The notes below the pieces were generated by a model. That model ran no database searches. It saw only the letters and a list, made by a program, of their open reading frames with translations, and had not been told where the DNA came from. From Syntrophaceae bacterium UBA2251 (GTDB lineage Bacteria > Desulfobacterota > Syntrophia > Syntrophales > UBA2251): a DNA stretch of 64,000 nucleotides. The stretch is taken from positions 7,710-71,709 of the forward strand of contig DDXV01000042.1 of NCBI GenBank assembly GCA_002347815.1, given 5' to 3'. Both the position numbers and the translations under genes were made by a program. Positions 17,277 to 25,280 of the stretch are shown piece by piece. Position 1 is the stretch's first letter. The number at the start of each line of letters is the position of its first letter.

Positions 17277-17305
17277 TTGACAGGGGGTCGGATTCGCCGT
17301 ATAAG
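17277..17305 (+). promoter_or_regulatory. Strong promoter of the cold-shock gene
   Basis: TTGACA (17277-17282), 17-bp spacer, TATAAG (17300-17305). The predicted transcript starts near 17312, leaving a leader of about 160 bases before the ATG. This fits the long structured leaders of cspA-type mRNAs. The -35 box is followed by GGGGGTC, as in two other promoters here. Confidence 0.85.
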
Positions 17306-17471
17306 GCGTCCGCACCCCAAACTGATCTTCGTCAAAAGGGTGCGCGGTTGGATATAGACATTTTGAAGTGCAAAGGCGGGCTGCCGTGCTCTTAAAGAGT
17401 CTTGGCGGCCTTTTCTTTCTGTCATCTTGTTCATCCGACTTAAGCGAAATTTATGAAAGGAGGAGCAAAAG

Positions 17472-17672
17472 ATGGCAGAAGGTACCGTGAAGTGGTTCAA
17501 TGAGCAGAAGGGCTTCGGATTCATCGAGAATGCCGAGGGCGGCGACGTGTTCGTGCATTACAGTGCGATCCAGGCCGGTGGTTTCAAGACGTTGGCCGAG
17601 GGTCAGCGCGTCAGTTTTGACGTCACGCAGGGCAAAAAAGGCCCGGCGGCAGAAAACGTGAAACCCCTGTAA
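17472..17672 (+). CDS. Cold-shock domain protein (CspA family)
   Basis: A 66-residue single cold-shock domain that binds single-stranded RNA/DNA and melts secondary structure. RNP1 (KGFGFIE) and RNP2 (DVFVHYS) are intact. The start is firmly set by GAAAGGAGGAG ahead of ATG 17472. It has its own promoter, a long leader and a terminator just after the stop, so it is mainly monocistronic. The nearby DEAD-box helicase has a related role in RNA unwinding. Confidence 0.95.
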   Translation: MAEGTVKWFNEQKGFGFIENAEGGDVFVHYSAIQAGGFKTLAEGQRVSFDVTQGKKGPAAENVKPL

Positions 17673-17690
17673 GGGTTAGCGGCAGTCCAG

Positions 17691-17740
17691 AAGAGGCATC
17701 CCGGCGCCTGTTACAGGTCACGGGGTGCCTCTTTGTTTTA
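17691..17740 (+). terminator. Rho-independent terminator of the cold-shock gene
   Basis: AAGAGGCA-CCC pairs with GGG-TGCCTCTT across a loop of about 20 bases, and TTTGTTTT follows directly. It starts 19 bases after the stop codon. Some read-through into the next small gene is possible because that gene starts only 25 bases later. Confidence 0.85.
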
Positions 17741-17764
17741 TACGGGAGAAAAGGAGGTCTTTGA

Positions 17765-17968
17765 ATGGCCAGGACAAAATATACCTTCGAAAAAAGGCAG
17801 AAGGAACTGGCGAAACGCCGCAAGAAGGAAGAGAAGGCGGCGCGGCGCGCCGAAAGCCGGCGGCCGGCAGGGGACGAAACGGGCGCCGGCACGGTCGGCG
17901 AAGCCCCCGATTCCGCTGCCGAGGCGTCGAACTCCGGGGCGGACGCCCCGACGCCCGACCCTGCTTAA
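17765..17968 (+). CDS. Small Lys/Arg-rich protein (67 aa)
   Basis: The first half is very basic and helical (KYTFEKRQKELAKRRKKEEK). The second half is acidic and low-complexity (Ala, Asp, Pro, Gly). Small proteins opening with a KYTFEKRQKELAK-like stretch are, as I recall, widespread near cold-shock genes in proteobacteria, but have no assigned role. Nucleic-acid binding is a reasonable guess. AAGGAGG before ATG 17765 supports translation. Its stop overlaps the stop of the convergent helicase by three bases. Confidence 0.78.
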   Translation: MARTKYTFEKRQKELAKRRKKEEKAARRAESRRPAGDETGAGTVGEAPDSAAEASNSGADAPTPDPA

Positions 17969-19530
17969 CGTCCCGGCCGCGGTCGTCGCGGCCCTCTCCG
18001 GCGCTGTCCTTCCCTGCGCCGGGGCGATTTCTTCTCTTCCGCGGCAGGCGCCGCTTCCGTTTCCGCTATCCCCTCCCCGTCCTCCTCGGCCGTCAGCGTC
18101 TGGGGCGGGGCCTGCAGCATCCGCTGATAATAATCGTCCAGAAGCATCGCAATCAGGGGTGATTCAACCTCCGCCTCGGCCAGGCTTCGGCCCAGGTGGA
18201 TAAAGCGGCGCATCCGCTCCTTTTCGAGGCTGTCGCGCGACCGCAGGTCCGCCTCCAGGGACGCGACGACCCGCTGCGAGACGATCGCCTCGACGTCCTC
18301 GTCCGTGGGGAGCGTCTTTTCCTGGATGTTGATGTTGAAGCTCCGGGCGATCGACCGGAGGTTGAACTGTTCCATCCCCGCCACCAGCGTAATCGCCGTT
18401 CCTGTAGCCCCGACGCGTCCCGTCCGCCCCGCCCGGTGAATGTAAAGCTCCGGGTCTTCCGGCGGCTCGTACTGGAAGACATGCGACAGGTCCGGAATGT
18501 CGATGCCGCGCGCGGCCACATCCGTCGCGACGAGAAAGCGGAGCGCCCCTCTGCGCACCCGGCCCATCACCCGCTCCCGCGCCCCCTGCGCGAGATCGGA
18601 GCTGAGTTCGTCGGCGTCGTAGCCGAAACGCTTGAGCACCACGGAGACGAAGTGCACGGTGGACTTCATGTTGCAGAAGATGATCGCGGAGACGGGATTT
18701 TCCATCTCGATGATCCGGACGAGGGACCGCTCCCGCTGCATCCCCGGCACGATGTAGAAGACGTGGTCGGTGCCCGTCACGTGGACGTGCTCCTGACTCA
18801 GGCTCAGGAACTCGGGATGGCGGAGGAACTCCCCGGCCAGGCGGAGCACGTACGACGGGAAAGTGGCGGAGAACATGTAGCCGCTGATCGGCCGGTGCGG
18901 AAGGAACTGTTTGACCCGCTTCATGTCGGGGTAGAATCCCATTGAGAGCATGCGGTCGGCCTCATCGAAAACGATGATCTTGAGCGCGTCCAGGGAGAGG
19001 GTCCCCTTGAGCAGATGGTCGAGGATGCGCCCCGGCGTCCCGACGACGAGATGCGCCCCCCGGCGGAAGGCCTCCAGCTGGGGTTCGTATTTCACGCCGC
19101 CGTAAACGACGGCCGTTCTGAGGCCGCGCTCCCCCTGGAGGGTTTCGGCCTCGTGCGCCACCTGCTTGGCGAGTTCGCGGGTGGGAACCAGGACGATCGC
19201 CTGGCAGACCGCCTTCGCCGGATCGATCCGCTCCAGGATCGGCAGGATGAAGGCGCCGGTCTTGCCGCTCCCGGTCTGCGACTGAACCATCAGGTCCCGT
19301 TCGGCCAGCACATAGGGGATCGCCCGGGCCTGGACCGGCAGGAGCTTCGTCCATCCCGCCCGCGCGCAGGCCGCCTGGAGCGCCTCCGGCAGCCCCTCGA
19401 GGGTCACTTCCGGCAGGGCGTTCTCCGGCTCGATCACGCCCTCCATCCCGTCACGCCCGGAACCCGCGGCCTCCGATACCGGCGGCGCCGACGTTTGGGT
19501 CCCCCCGCCGTTTTCCATCTCTTCCGACAT
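17965..19530 (-). CDS. DEAD-box ATP-dependent RNA helicase
   Basis: This 521-residue RNA helicase has all motifs in order. They are a Q-motif region (LLPVQARAIP), motif I SQTGSGKT (about 84-91), Ia PTRELA, Ib GTPGR, II DEAD (189-192), III SAT (221-223), and HRAGRTGRVG as motif VI. The C-terminal tail is rich in Arg and Pro (SPRRREGQRRRGPRRPRPGR), a usual RNA-anchoring extension of RhlE/CsdA-like helicases. ATG 19530 is preceded by GAGAGGA and lies about 45 bases after a near-consensus promoter. It probably acts in ribosome assembly or cold adaptation. Confidence 0.93.
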   Translation of the reverse strand: MSEEMENGGGTQTSAPPVSEAAGSGRDGMEGVIEPENALPEVTLEGLPEALQAACARAGWTKLLPVQARAIPYVLAERDLMVQSQTGSGKTGAFILPILERIDPAKAVCQAIVLVPTRELAKQVAHEAETLQGERGLRTAVVYGGVKYEPQLEAFRRGAHLVVGTPGRILDHLLKGTLSLDALKIIVFDEADRMLSMGFYPDMKRVKQFLPHRPISGYMFSATFPSYVLRLAGEFLRHPEFLSLSQEHVHVTGTDHVFYIVPGMQRERSLVRIIEMENPVSAIIFCNMKSTVHFVSVVLKRFGYDADELSSDLAQGARERVMGRVRRGALRFLVATDVAARGIDIPDLSHVFQYEPPEDPELYIHRAGRTGRVGATGTAITLVAGMEQFNLRSIARSFNINIQEKTLPTDEDVEAIVSQRVVASLEADLRSRDSLEKERMRRFIHLGRSLAEAEVESPLIAMLLDDYYQRMLQAPPQTLTAEEDGEGIAETEAAPAAEEKKSPRRREGQRRRGPRRPRPGR

Positions 19531-19879
19531 ACGTCCTCTCTTTCCCACTTTCTGCTGAAATATCAAAATTTTTGCGGGGCGGAGTATAGGCAGAAGGGCG
19601 ACGGGTGTCAAGGGAAATCCTTGAAAATCCCCGCCAAATTCCTTGACAGGCCGCGGATGTTTCCGGTACTGAAGGGTGCCGTCCGCGCGCCGCCGAATCC
19701 CCCGCGATCTTCGGCAGGGCGCTGTTTGCCCGAAGACGGGAGGCGGCCTGCTCAGGGACAGCCGGATTCCCGCCGCGGCCGGCCCTCGCGTTCACCGGCC
19801 GGGGGCGGGAACGACGACGGAAAGCGGCGAAAGGTCAAGGCGCGGGGCTTCAAGGATCTCAAACGGGGAAGCCGGAGAC
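19531..19879. other. 349-bp divergent intergenic region
   Basis: It holds the helicase promoter (19583-19611, minus). On the plus strand there is a weaker candidate for the downstream operon: TTGACA at 19643-19648 with a poor -10 (TACTGA, spacing 18). The open frame through 19676-19879 has no ribosome site and a composition unlike a signal peptide, so I leave it unannotated. Confidence 0.55.
19583..19611 (-). promoter_or_regulatory. Promoter of the DEAD-box helicase
   Basis: On the minus strand TTGACA (19611-19606), 17-bp spacer, TATACT (19588-19583). This is one of the best sigma-70 matches in the window. Confidence 0.85.
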
Positions 19880-21277
19880 ATGATCGCGCAGGAACCCCGC
19901 CTCACGGTGGGCATCATCTCCCGGGCGACCGGGATCAGCGGCGTTCTGAACGGCGTCTTTCGGGCCGATCCGGAGCATGTCCCGGCGGCGGAACGGACGG
20001 TGCGCCTCCAGGGCCCCTTCGGGGTCGTCCCCGACGGCGGGAAACCGGTGCTGAGGACCGGGTCGGGCGAAATCCGGCCGGTGGGGCGGGCGCTCTCCCT
20101 CATCCCGGAGGCCGGGGCCGACTTCACCCTGAACGACGTGACGATCGGCGTCGCCTTCCACTGGGAGCGGCGGGAAGCGCAGACCTTCCCCGACGGGCTC
20201 ACGCTGCTCTCCCCGGACGACGGCACCCTCACGGCGATCAATGTCGTCCCGCTGGAGACCTACCTCGCGAGCGTGATTTCCTCCGAAATGAGCGCCCTGG
20301 CCCCGCCGGAGTTTCTCAAGGCCCACGCCGTCACCTCCCGGAGCTGGCTCGGCGCCATGCTCGCCCGGCGGACCGACCCGGACCCGGCGGCCTGTCCCGA
20401 ACCGGGACCGGGCGGCGCGTCTCCCCTCTCGACCCTCCCGCCGGCGTCGGGCGGGGAGCTGCCGGAAATCCGCCGCTGGACGGACCGTGAGGCGCACGCA
20501 CACTTCGATGTCTGCGCCGACGATCACTGTCAGCGCTACCAGGGGATGACGAAAATCGTCTCCCCCGCGGCGGCCGCCGCCGTCTCCGCCACCCGGGGCG
20601 CCTTTCTCACGTACGCGGGGCGGATCTGCGACGCCCGCTGCCACAAGGCCTGCGGCGGCCTCACCGAGCCGGCCCGGAACGTCTGGGCGGAGGTTCCCAT
20701 CCCCTATCTCACGAGCGTCGCCGACGCGGACGGGCCCCTTCCCCCCGTGCGGACGGATGCGGAGGCGGCGGCCTGGTTCGGCGACCGCCCCGACGTCCAC
20801 TGCCGGGTGACGGACCCCCGGTTGCTGGCGCGGATCCTGCCGGACTTCGACCGGGAAACGGCCGATTTCTTCCGGTGGTCCGTCTCGTACGCGCGGGAGG
20901 AACTGGAAGGCCTCCTCAAGGACAAGTCGGGAATCGATTTCGGAACCCTGCTCGATCTGACGCCCCTGACGCGGGGGCCGTCGGGACGGATCAGCCGCCT
21001 GCGCGTCACCGGCACGAAACACGCCGTGACCGTCGGCCGGGAACTGGAGATCCGCCGCTGGCTGTCGAAGAGTCACCTCTTCAGCAGCGCCTTCGTCGTC
21101 CGGACCGAACGGGATCGCGGCGGTCGCCCTATACGGTTTCACCTCGCCGGCGGCGGCTGGGGCCACGGGGTCGGCCTGTGCCAGATCGGCGCCGCCGCGA
21201 TGGCCGCGCGGGGCCGCACGGCCGGACAGATCCTCGCGCATTATTTTCCCGGCGCGACCGTCACCCGGAGATACTGA
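19880..21277 (+). CDS. SpoIID/LytB domain protein without visible signal peptide
   Basis: SpoIID-type proteins cleave or help cleave peptidoglycan glycan strands. The 465-residue protein carries the SpoIID signature VVPLETYLASVISSEM (about 123-137), a Cys/His segment HFDVCADDHCQRYQG, the RCHKACGG segment and a late GGGWGHGVGLCQIGA block. The start is ATG 19880 with GGAGA. No hydrophobic N-terminal segment is visible in the protein or in the upstream frame. An exported enzyme would need another route, or it acts in the cytoplasm. It leads the 19880-26928 operon; the next gene starts five bases after its stop. Confidence 0.85.
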   Translation: MIAQEPRLTVGIISRATGISGVLNGVFRADPEHVPAAERTVRLQGPFGVVPDGGKPVLRTGSGEIRPVGRALSLIPEAGADFTLNDVTIGVAFHWERREAQTFPDGLTLLSPDDGTLTAINVVPLETYLASVISSEMSALAPPEFLKAHAVTSRSWLGAMLARRTDPDPAACPEPGPGGASPLSTLPPASGGELPEIRRWTDREAHAHFDVCADDHCQRYQGMTKIVSPAAAAAVSATRGAFLTYAGRICDARCHKACGGLTEPARNVWAEVPIPYLTSVADADGPLPPVRTDAEAAAWFGDRPDVHCRVTDPRLLARILPDFDRETADFFRWSVSYAREELEGLLKDKSGIDFGTLLDLTPLTRGPSGRISRLRVTGTKHAVTVGRELEIRRWLSKSHLFSSAFVVRTERDRGGRPIRFHLAGGGWGHGVGLCQIGAAAMAARGRTAGQILAHYFPGATVTRRY

Positions 21278-21282
21278 CGCGC

Positions 21283-22005
21283 ATGGAAACGCCGCCCGTC
21301 AAAACCGCCTTCATCCTCGGCGCCGGTTTGGGCACGCGCCTCAAACCCCTGACCGACCGCTGCCCCAAACCGCTGCTGCCCGTCGGCGGGCGGCCGCTCA
21401 TCACCCATGTCATGGACCACCTGCTGTCCGCGGGCGTCGAGCGCTTCATCGTCAACACGCATCACCGGGCCGGGGCGTACGACCGGGCGTTTCCGGACGG
21501 GGCCTGGCGGGGGCGCCCCATCGTCTTTCGCCACGAACCCGTGCTGCTCGACACGGGCGGCGGCCTGAAAAACATCGCGGACCTTCTGGCCGGAGACGCG
21601 CGCCTGCTCGTCTACAACGGCGACATCCTGACCGACCTCCCCCTCGCCCCCCTGCTCGACGCGCACCGGCGGAGCGACGCCGAGGTCACGCTGGCCCTGC
21701 GGTCCTCCGGGACGCCGTTGAACGTGACGATCGACGGCGCGGGCAACGTCCGCGACATGCGCGACCTCCTGGGCGACCCGGGCGTCACGCGCTGCCTGTT
21801 CGCCGGCATCTACGTCATGGAGACCCGGTTTCTGGAACACCTGCCCGGAGGCGCGATCTTCTCCATCGTGCCGGCGCTCGTGGACCGGATCCGCCTGCGG
21901 CCGGGGGCGGTGGCGGGCCAGGTGATCGACGCGGGACGCTGGCACGACATCGGTTCGCCCGCCGCGTATGAGGCCCTGCGCGACGCCTGGAGCCCCGCGC
22001 CATGA
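21283..22005 (+). CDS. Sugar-1-phosphate nucleotidyltransferase (MurU-like)
   Basis: A 240-residue nucleotidyltransferase with the signature GAGLGTRLKPLT followed by PKPLLPVGGRPL, VYNGDIL (the catalytic-Asp region) and DIGSP at the end. Length and sequence resemble MurU (MurNAc-1-phosphate uridylyltransferase) and short mannose-1-phosphate guanylyltransferases. The AmgK-like kinase immediately downstream (ATGA overlap) is the usual MurU partner. That pairing favours activation of an amino sugar 1-phosphate, possibly MurNAc or GlcNAc from peptidoglycan turnover. No strong ribosome site precedes ATG 21283, consistent with translational coupling to the SpoIID gene. Confidence 0.82.
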   Translation: METPPVKTAFILGAGLGTRLKPLTDRCPKPLLPVGGRPLITHVMDHLLSAGVERFIVNTHHRAGAYDRAFPDGAWRGRPIVFRHEPVLLDTGGGLKNIADLLAGDARLLVYNGDILTDLPLAPLLDAHRRSDAEVTLALRSSGTPLNVTIDGAGNVRDMRDLLGDPGVTRCLFAGIYVMETRFLEHLPGGAIFSIVPALVDRIRLRPGAVAGQVIDAGRWHDIGSPAAYEALRDAWSPAP

Positions 22006-23012
22006 GCGCCCCGCCCCCGCCCGACGCCGCCCTTCTGGCATTCGCCCGCCGCGCCCTGAACCTCGCCGACGCGCCGCCCCCGGACCTCGTTCCCATCACG
22101 CGGGGCGGTTCGGACCGCGTTTACCGGCGTCTGACCGCGGGCGGGTCGACCTGGATCGTCATGCAATACGGGAAAGGCCGGAGAGAGAACGCCTCCTTCG
22201 CCCCCATCGCGCGCTTCCTGGCCGCCCACGACGTCCGGGTCCCCCGCATCCTCGCCGAAGACGCCGCGCGGGGCCTGCTCGTCCTGGAGGATCTGGGCGA
22301 CCGGGACCTGTGGTCTTACCGCGACGCGGACCCCGCCGCCCGCCTCGCCCTCTACCGGCGGACCCTGCGCCTCGTCCGCCGCCTGCACGGACTGGCGGCC
22401 GGGGACGCGGCCGTCCGCGCCCTGCCGCTGATGGACCCCTTCGACGCGGCCCTCTACCGCTGGGAGCGGGACTATTTCCGGGAAAATTTCGTCCGCGGCG
22501 TCTGCGCCCTCGCGCTCGATCCGTCCGAGGCGGCGGCCCTGGAGGCGGAGCTGGCCGCGCTCGCCGCACGCCTGGAAGGCGCCGCCCCCTGCCTCGTTCA
22601 CCGCGACCTGCAGTCGCAGAACGTCATGATCCATGCCGGCGAACCCGTGCTGATCGATTTCCAGGGGATGCGCCTCGGATCCTGCCTCTACGACCTGGGC
22701 GCCCTCCTCTACGACCCCTACGTTCGGTTGACGCCGGACGTCCGCCTCGGCCTGCTTGGCGACTACTACGACCTCGGTCCGCAGGCGCTGCCCTGGGACG
22801 CCTTCCGGGAGTCCTTCCAGGAGGCGTCCGTGCAGCGGCTCCTCCAGGCCCTGGGCGCCTACGGCTACCTGGGCCTGAAGGCCGGCCACCCGGACTTTCT
22901 CTACCACATCCCCCGCGGCCTGGACCATCTGGAGGCGGCCGTGAACCTCGCGCCCCGCCTGGATCGCCTCCGGCGCCTCGTGTCCCGCTGCCGCCGGGCA
23001 ATTAACCGTTGA
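22002..23012 (+). CDS. Aminoglycoside-phosphotransferase-family kinase (AmgK-like)
   Basis: A 336-residue APH-fold kinase. The Brenner motif HRDLQSQN (about 200-207) holds the catalytic Asp202, and LIDFQGMRLG holds the metal-binding Asp219. The length matches AmgK, the anomeric kinase that phosphorylates MurNAc/GlcNAc at C1 for MurU. It overlaps the nucleotidyltransferase stop by four bases (ATGA), so the two are probably made in equal amounts. Homoserine or other small-molecule kinases share the fold, so the substrate is an inference from context. Confidence 0.8.
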   Translation: MSAPPPPDAALLAFARRALNLADAPPPDLVPITRGGSDRVYRRLTAGGSTWIVMQYGKGRRENASFAPIARFLAAHDVRVPRILAEDAARGLLVLEDLGDRDLWSYRDADPAARLALYRRTLRLVRRLHGLAAGDAAVRALPLMDPFDAALYRWERDYFRENFVRGVCALALDPSEAAALEAELAALAARLEGAAPCLVHRDLQSQNVMIHAGEPVLIDFQGMRLGSCLYDLGALLYDPYVRLTPDVRLGLLGDYYDLGPQALPWDAFRESFQEASVQRLLQALGAYGYLGLKAGHPDFLYHIPRGLDHLEAAVNLAPRLDRLRRLVSRCRRAINR

Positions 23013-23043
23013 CAGGCCGGAAGCCATCCATTATCAAGGGGTC

Positions 23044-24756
23044 ATGGACATCCAACCGCGAAAATCCCGTCCCGGAATCACGGCGGCGCTCTCGTACGCC
23101 GACGCGCCCTGGTTCGGCGCCCTGCTCAGGCGGCTGATCCGGCAGTCGGCCATCGAGCGGATCCTCATCGTCTACAACGACGGCGACGCCTACCCCCACG
23201 ACAAGTGCGAATGGATCCCCGCCGGTTCCCTGGTTGCGGGAGACACCCTTTCCACCGTCATCGAGAAGGCCCGGTCGAAATACCTGCTCGTCCTGCCCCT
23301 TCCCGCGGACCTCGAACTGGGTCCCCGGGCCCTGCGGCGCCTGCTGGAGGCGGCGGAAATCTGCCAGGCCGGCATGGTGTACGCGGATTACCTAGAAGGC
23401 GATGCGCCCGCCCCGACCGCGCCCGCCGGGGACGGGGTTCCGCCGGTCGGGAAGCGCGGGGGAAAAGACGAGACCCCGGCCCTGCGGGAGCATCCCGTCA
23501 ACGATTACCAGCTGGGCAGTCTCCGTGACGATTTCGATTTCGGCCCGCTGATGCTCTTTTCGATGGACGCCATTCGGGCCGCCCTGAAGAAATACGGCGC
23601 GCTTTCACCGTTCTCCCGCGCCGGTCTGTACGACCTCCGCCTCAGGGTCGCCACGGACGCGACCCTGTTTCACCTGCGGGAAGCCCTGGCCACGGTCATC
23701 CGTTCGGAACCGGCCGCGACCGACGCGCCGGCGGCGGCGGACGAATGCGAAGCCTGGACGGACGAAGGGGAAACGAACGGCGGCGATCCGGTGGGAGCGC
23801 CCTTCGCCTACTGCGATCCCCGCCAGCGGGACCGTCAGCGGGAGATGGAAAGCGCGGTCACCGCCCACCTGAAGCGGCTCGGCGCCTGGCTCAAGCCCCG
23901 CTTCCGGAGCGTCGCCCCCGCCCCCCAGACCTTCCCCGTGGAGGCCAGCGTCGTCATCCCCGTCAGAAACCGCAAAAAGACCATCGCCGACGCCATCCGG
24001 AGCGCCCTCTCGCAGGAGGCGGACTTCCCGTTCAACGTCCTGTGCATCGACAACCACTCGACCGACGGGACGACGGCCGTGCTGGAGAAGCTGGCCAAGG
24101 CGGATCCGCGCGTGATCCACCTCGTGCCCGCCCGCCGCGATCTCGGCATCGGCGGGTGCTGGAACGAGGCCCTCCGCGCCGAGGCGTGCGGGCGGTTCGC
24201 CGTCCAGCTCGACTCCGACGACGTCTACGGCGGTCCGGACACCCTGCGGAAGATCGTGCAATGCTTCCGCGAAGGCGACTTCGCCATGGTCATCGGCGCC
24301 TACACGCTCGTCGACGAACGGGGGGACACCCTTCCGCCGGGGCTGATCGCCCACCGCGAGTGGACCGACGACAACGGCCGCAACAACGCCCTGCGCATCA
24401 ACGGCCTAGGCGCCCCGCGGGCCTTTCAGACCGCCCTGGCCCGCCAGATCGGCTTTCTGAACGTGAGTTACGGGGAGGATTACGCCATCGCGCTCAGGCT
24501 CACCCGCGAATACCGGATCGGCCGGATCTACGAAAACCTCTACCTGTGCCGCCGCTGGTCCGGAAACTCCGACAGCGCGCTGACGGTGGCGCAAACCAAC
24601 CGCCACGACGCCTTCAAGGACACCCTGCGCACCCTGGAAATCATGGCCCGCCGGCAGATGAACCCGCGCCCGGCCGTCCCTGTCCCGGCACGGGAGGGGG
24701 GCCGCGGCTACCCGGGATACGGTCCGCCCGCCTACCGATCCGGGGCGCCGTCATGA
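23044..24756 (+). CDS. Family 2 glycosyltransferase with N-terminal extra domain
   Basis: A 570-residue protein. Residues from about 300 form a GT2 (GT-A) domain: EASVVIPVRNRKKTIADAI, IDNHSTDGTT and a DSDD metal motif near residue 390. The first 240 residues look like a second, degenerate GT-A-like domain (LPLPADLELGPRALRRLLEAAE), joined by an acidic low-complexity linker. The C-terminus is Pro/Gly-rich. No membrane anchor is visible. Its stop overlaps the GNAT start (ATGA). Within this operon it could transfer the sugar activated by the MurU/AmgK-like pair. Confidence 0.82.
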   Translation: MDIQPRKSRPGITAALSYADAPWFGALLRRLIRQSAIERILIVYNDGDAYPHDKCEWIPAGSLVAGDTLSTVIEKARSKYLLVLPLPADLELGPRALRRLLEAAEICQAGMVYADYLEGDAPAPTAPAGDGVPPVGKRGGKDETPALREHPVNDYQLGSLRDDFDFGPLMLFSMDAIRAALKKYGALSPFSRAGLYDLRLRVATDATLFHLREALATVIRSEPAATDAPAAADECEAWTDEGETNGGDPVGAPFAYCDPRQRDRQREMESAVTAHLKRLGAWLKPRFRSVAPAPQTFPVEASVVIPVRNRKKTIADAIRSALSQEADFPFNVLCIDNHSTDGTTAVLEKLAKADPRVIHLVPARRDLGIGGCWNEALRAEACGRFAVQLDSDDVYGGPDTLRKIVQCFREGDFAMVIGAYTLVDERGDTLPPGLIAHREWTDDNGRNNALRINGLGAPRAFQTALARQIGFLNVSYGEDYAIALRLTREYRIGRIYENLYLCRRWSGNSDSALTVAQTNRHDAFKDTLRTLEIMARRQMNPRPAVPVPAREGGRGYPGYGPPAYRSGAPS

Positions 24757-25280
24757 CGTTCTCCGTGCAGCCCTGGCAGAAGCACGATCTCCGGGCCGTC
24801 CGGGAGATCACCTGGACCACCTGGCAGAGCGCCTACGCGGCCTTCATCCCGGCCGACGACCTGAAAACCTACTTCGGCGCCCATTATTCGCCGCGCGCCC
24901 TGCGCGCCGTGTACGCGGACCCCTTCGTGGACGGATTCATCGGCACGGCGGAATACGGGCCGGCGGGGTACATCCGCACCCGTTACGTCAGGGAAGAGCA
25001 CCGGTTCTACGTCACGTCCCTGTACATCCTCCCCGCTTTCCAGGGTGTCGGGCTCGGCGGCCTTCTGCTCGCGGCGGCGGACGAGCGCGCCCGGCATCAC
25101 GGGGTCGACGCCGTCTGGCTCGGCGTCATGACCCGGAACGTCCGCGCCCTGGACTGGTACCGGCGGCGGGGGTTCCGTTTCATCCGGAAGGAGCCGTTCG
25201 TGCTGTCCGCCACGACGGTCGAGCAACGGATCGGCTACCGGAAAATGAACGCCGCGGAGGCGGAGGCCCCCCCGCCATGA
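24753..25280 (+). CDS. GNAT family N-acetyltransferase
   Basis: A 175-residue GNAT. The acetyl-CoA loop is seen as LPAFQGVGLGGLLLAAADERARHHG (motif A, QGVGLG). The motif B region reads VMTRNVRALDWYRRRGFRFI. It overlaps the glycosyltransferase upstream and the DUF4922 gene downstream, each by ATGA. It may N-acetylate an amino sugar or peptide amine in the pathway. A protein or antibiotic target cannot be excluded. Confidence 0.85.
   Translation: MTFSVQPWQKHDLRAVREITWTTWQSAYAAFIPADDLKTYFGAHYSPRALRAVYADPFVDGFIGTAEYGPAGYIRTRYVREEHRFYVTSLYILPAFQGVGLGGLLLAAADERARHHGVDAVWLGVMTRNVRALDWYRRRGFRFIRKEPFVLSATTVEQRIGYRKMNAAEAEAPPP

Noticed and set aside
19676..19879. An N-terminal extension of the SpoIID-like protein that could hold a signal peptide.
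   Set aside because: The extension is Arg/Gly/Pro-rich without a hydrophobic core and has no ribosome site at its start.
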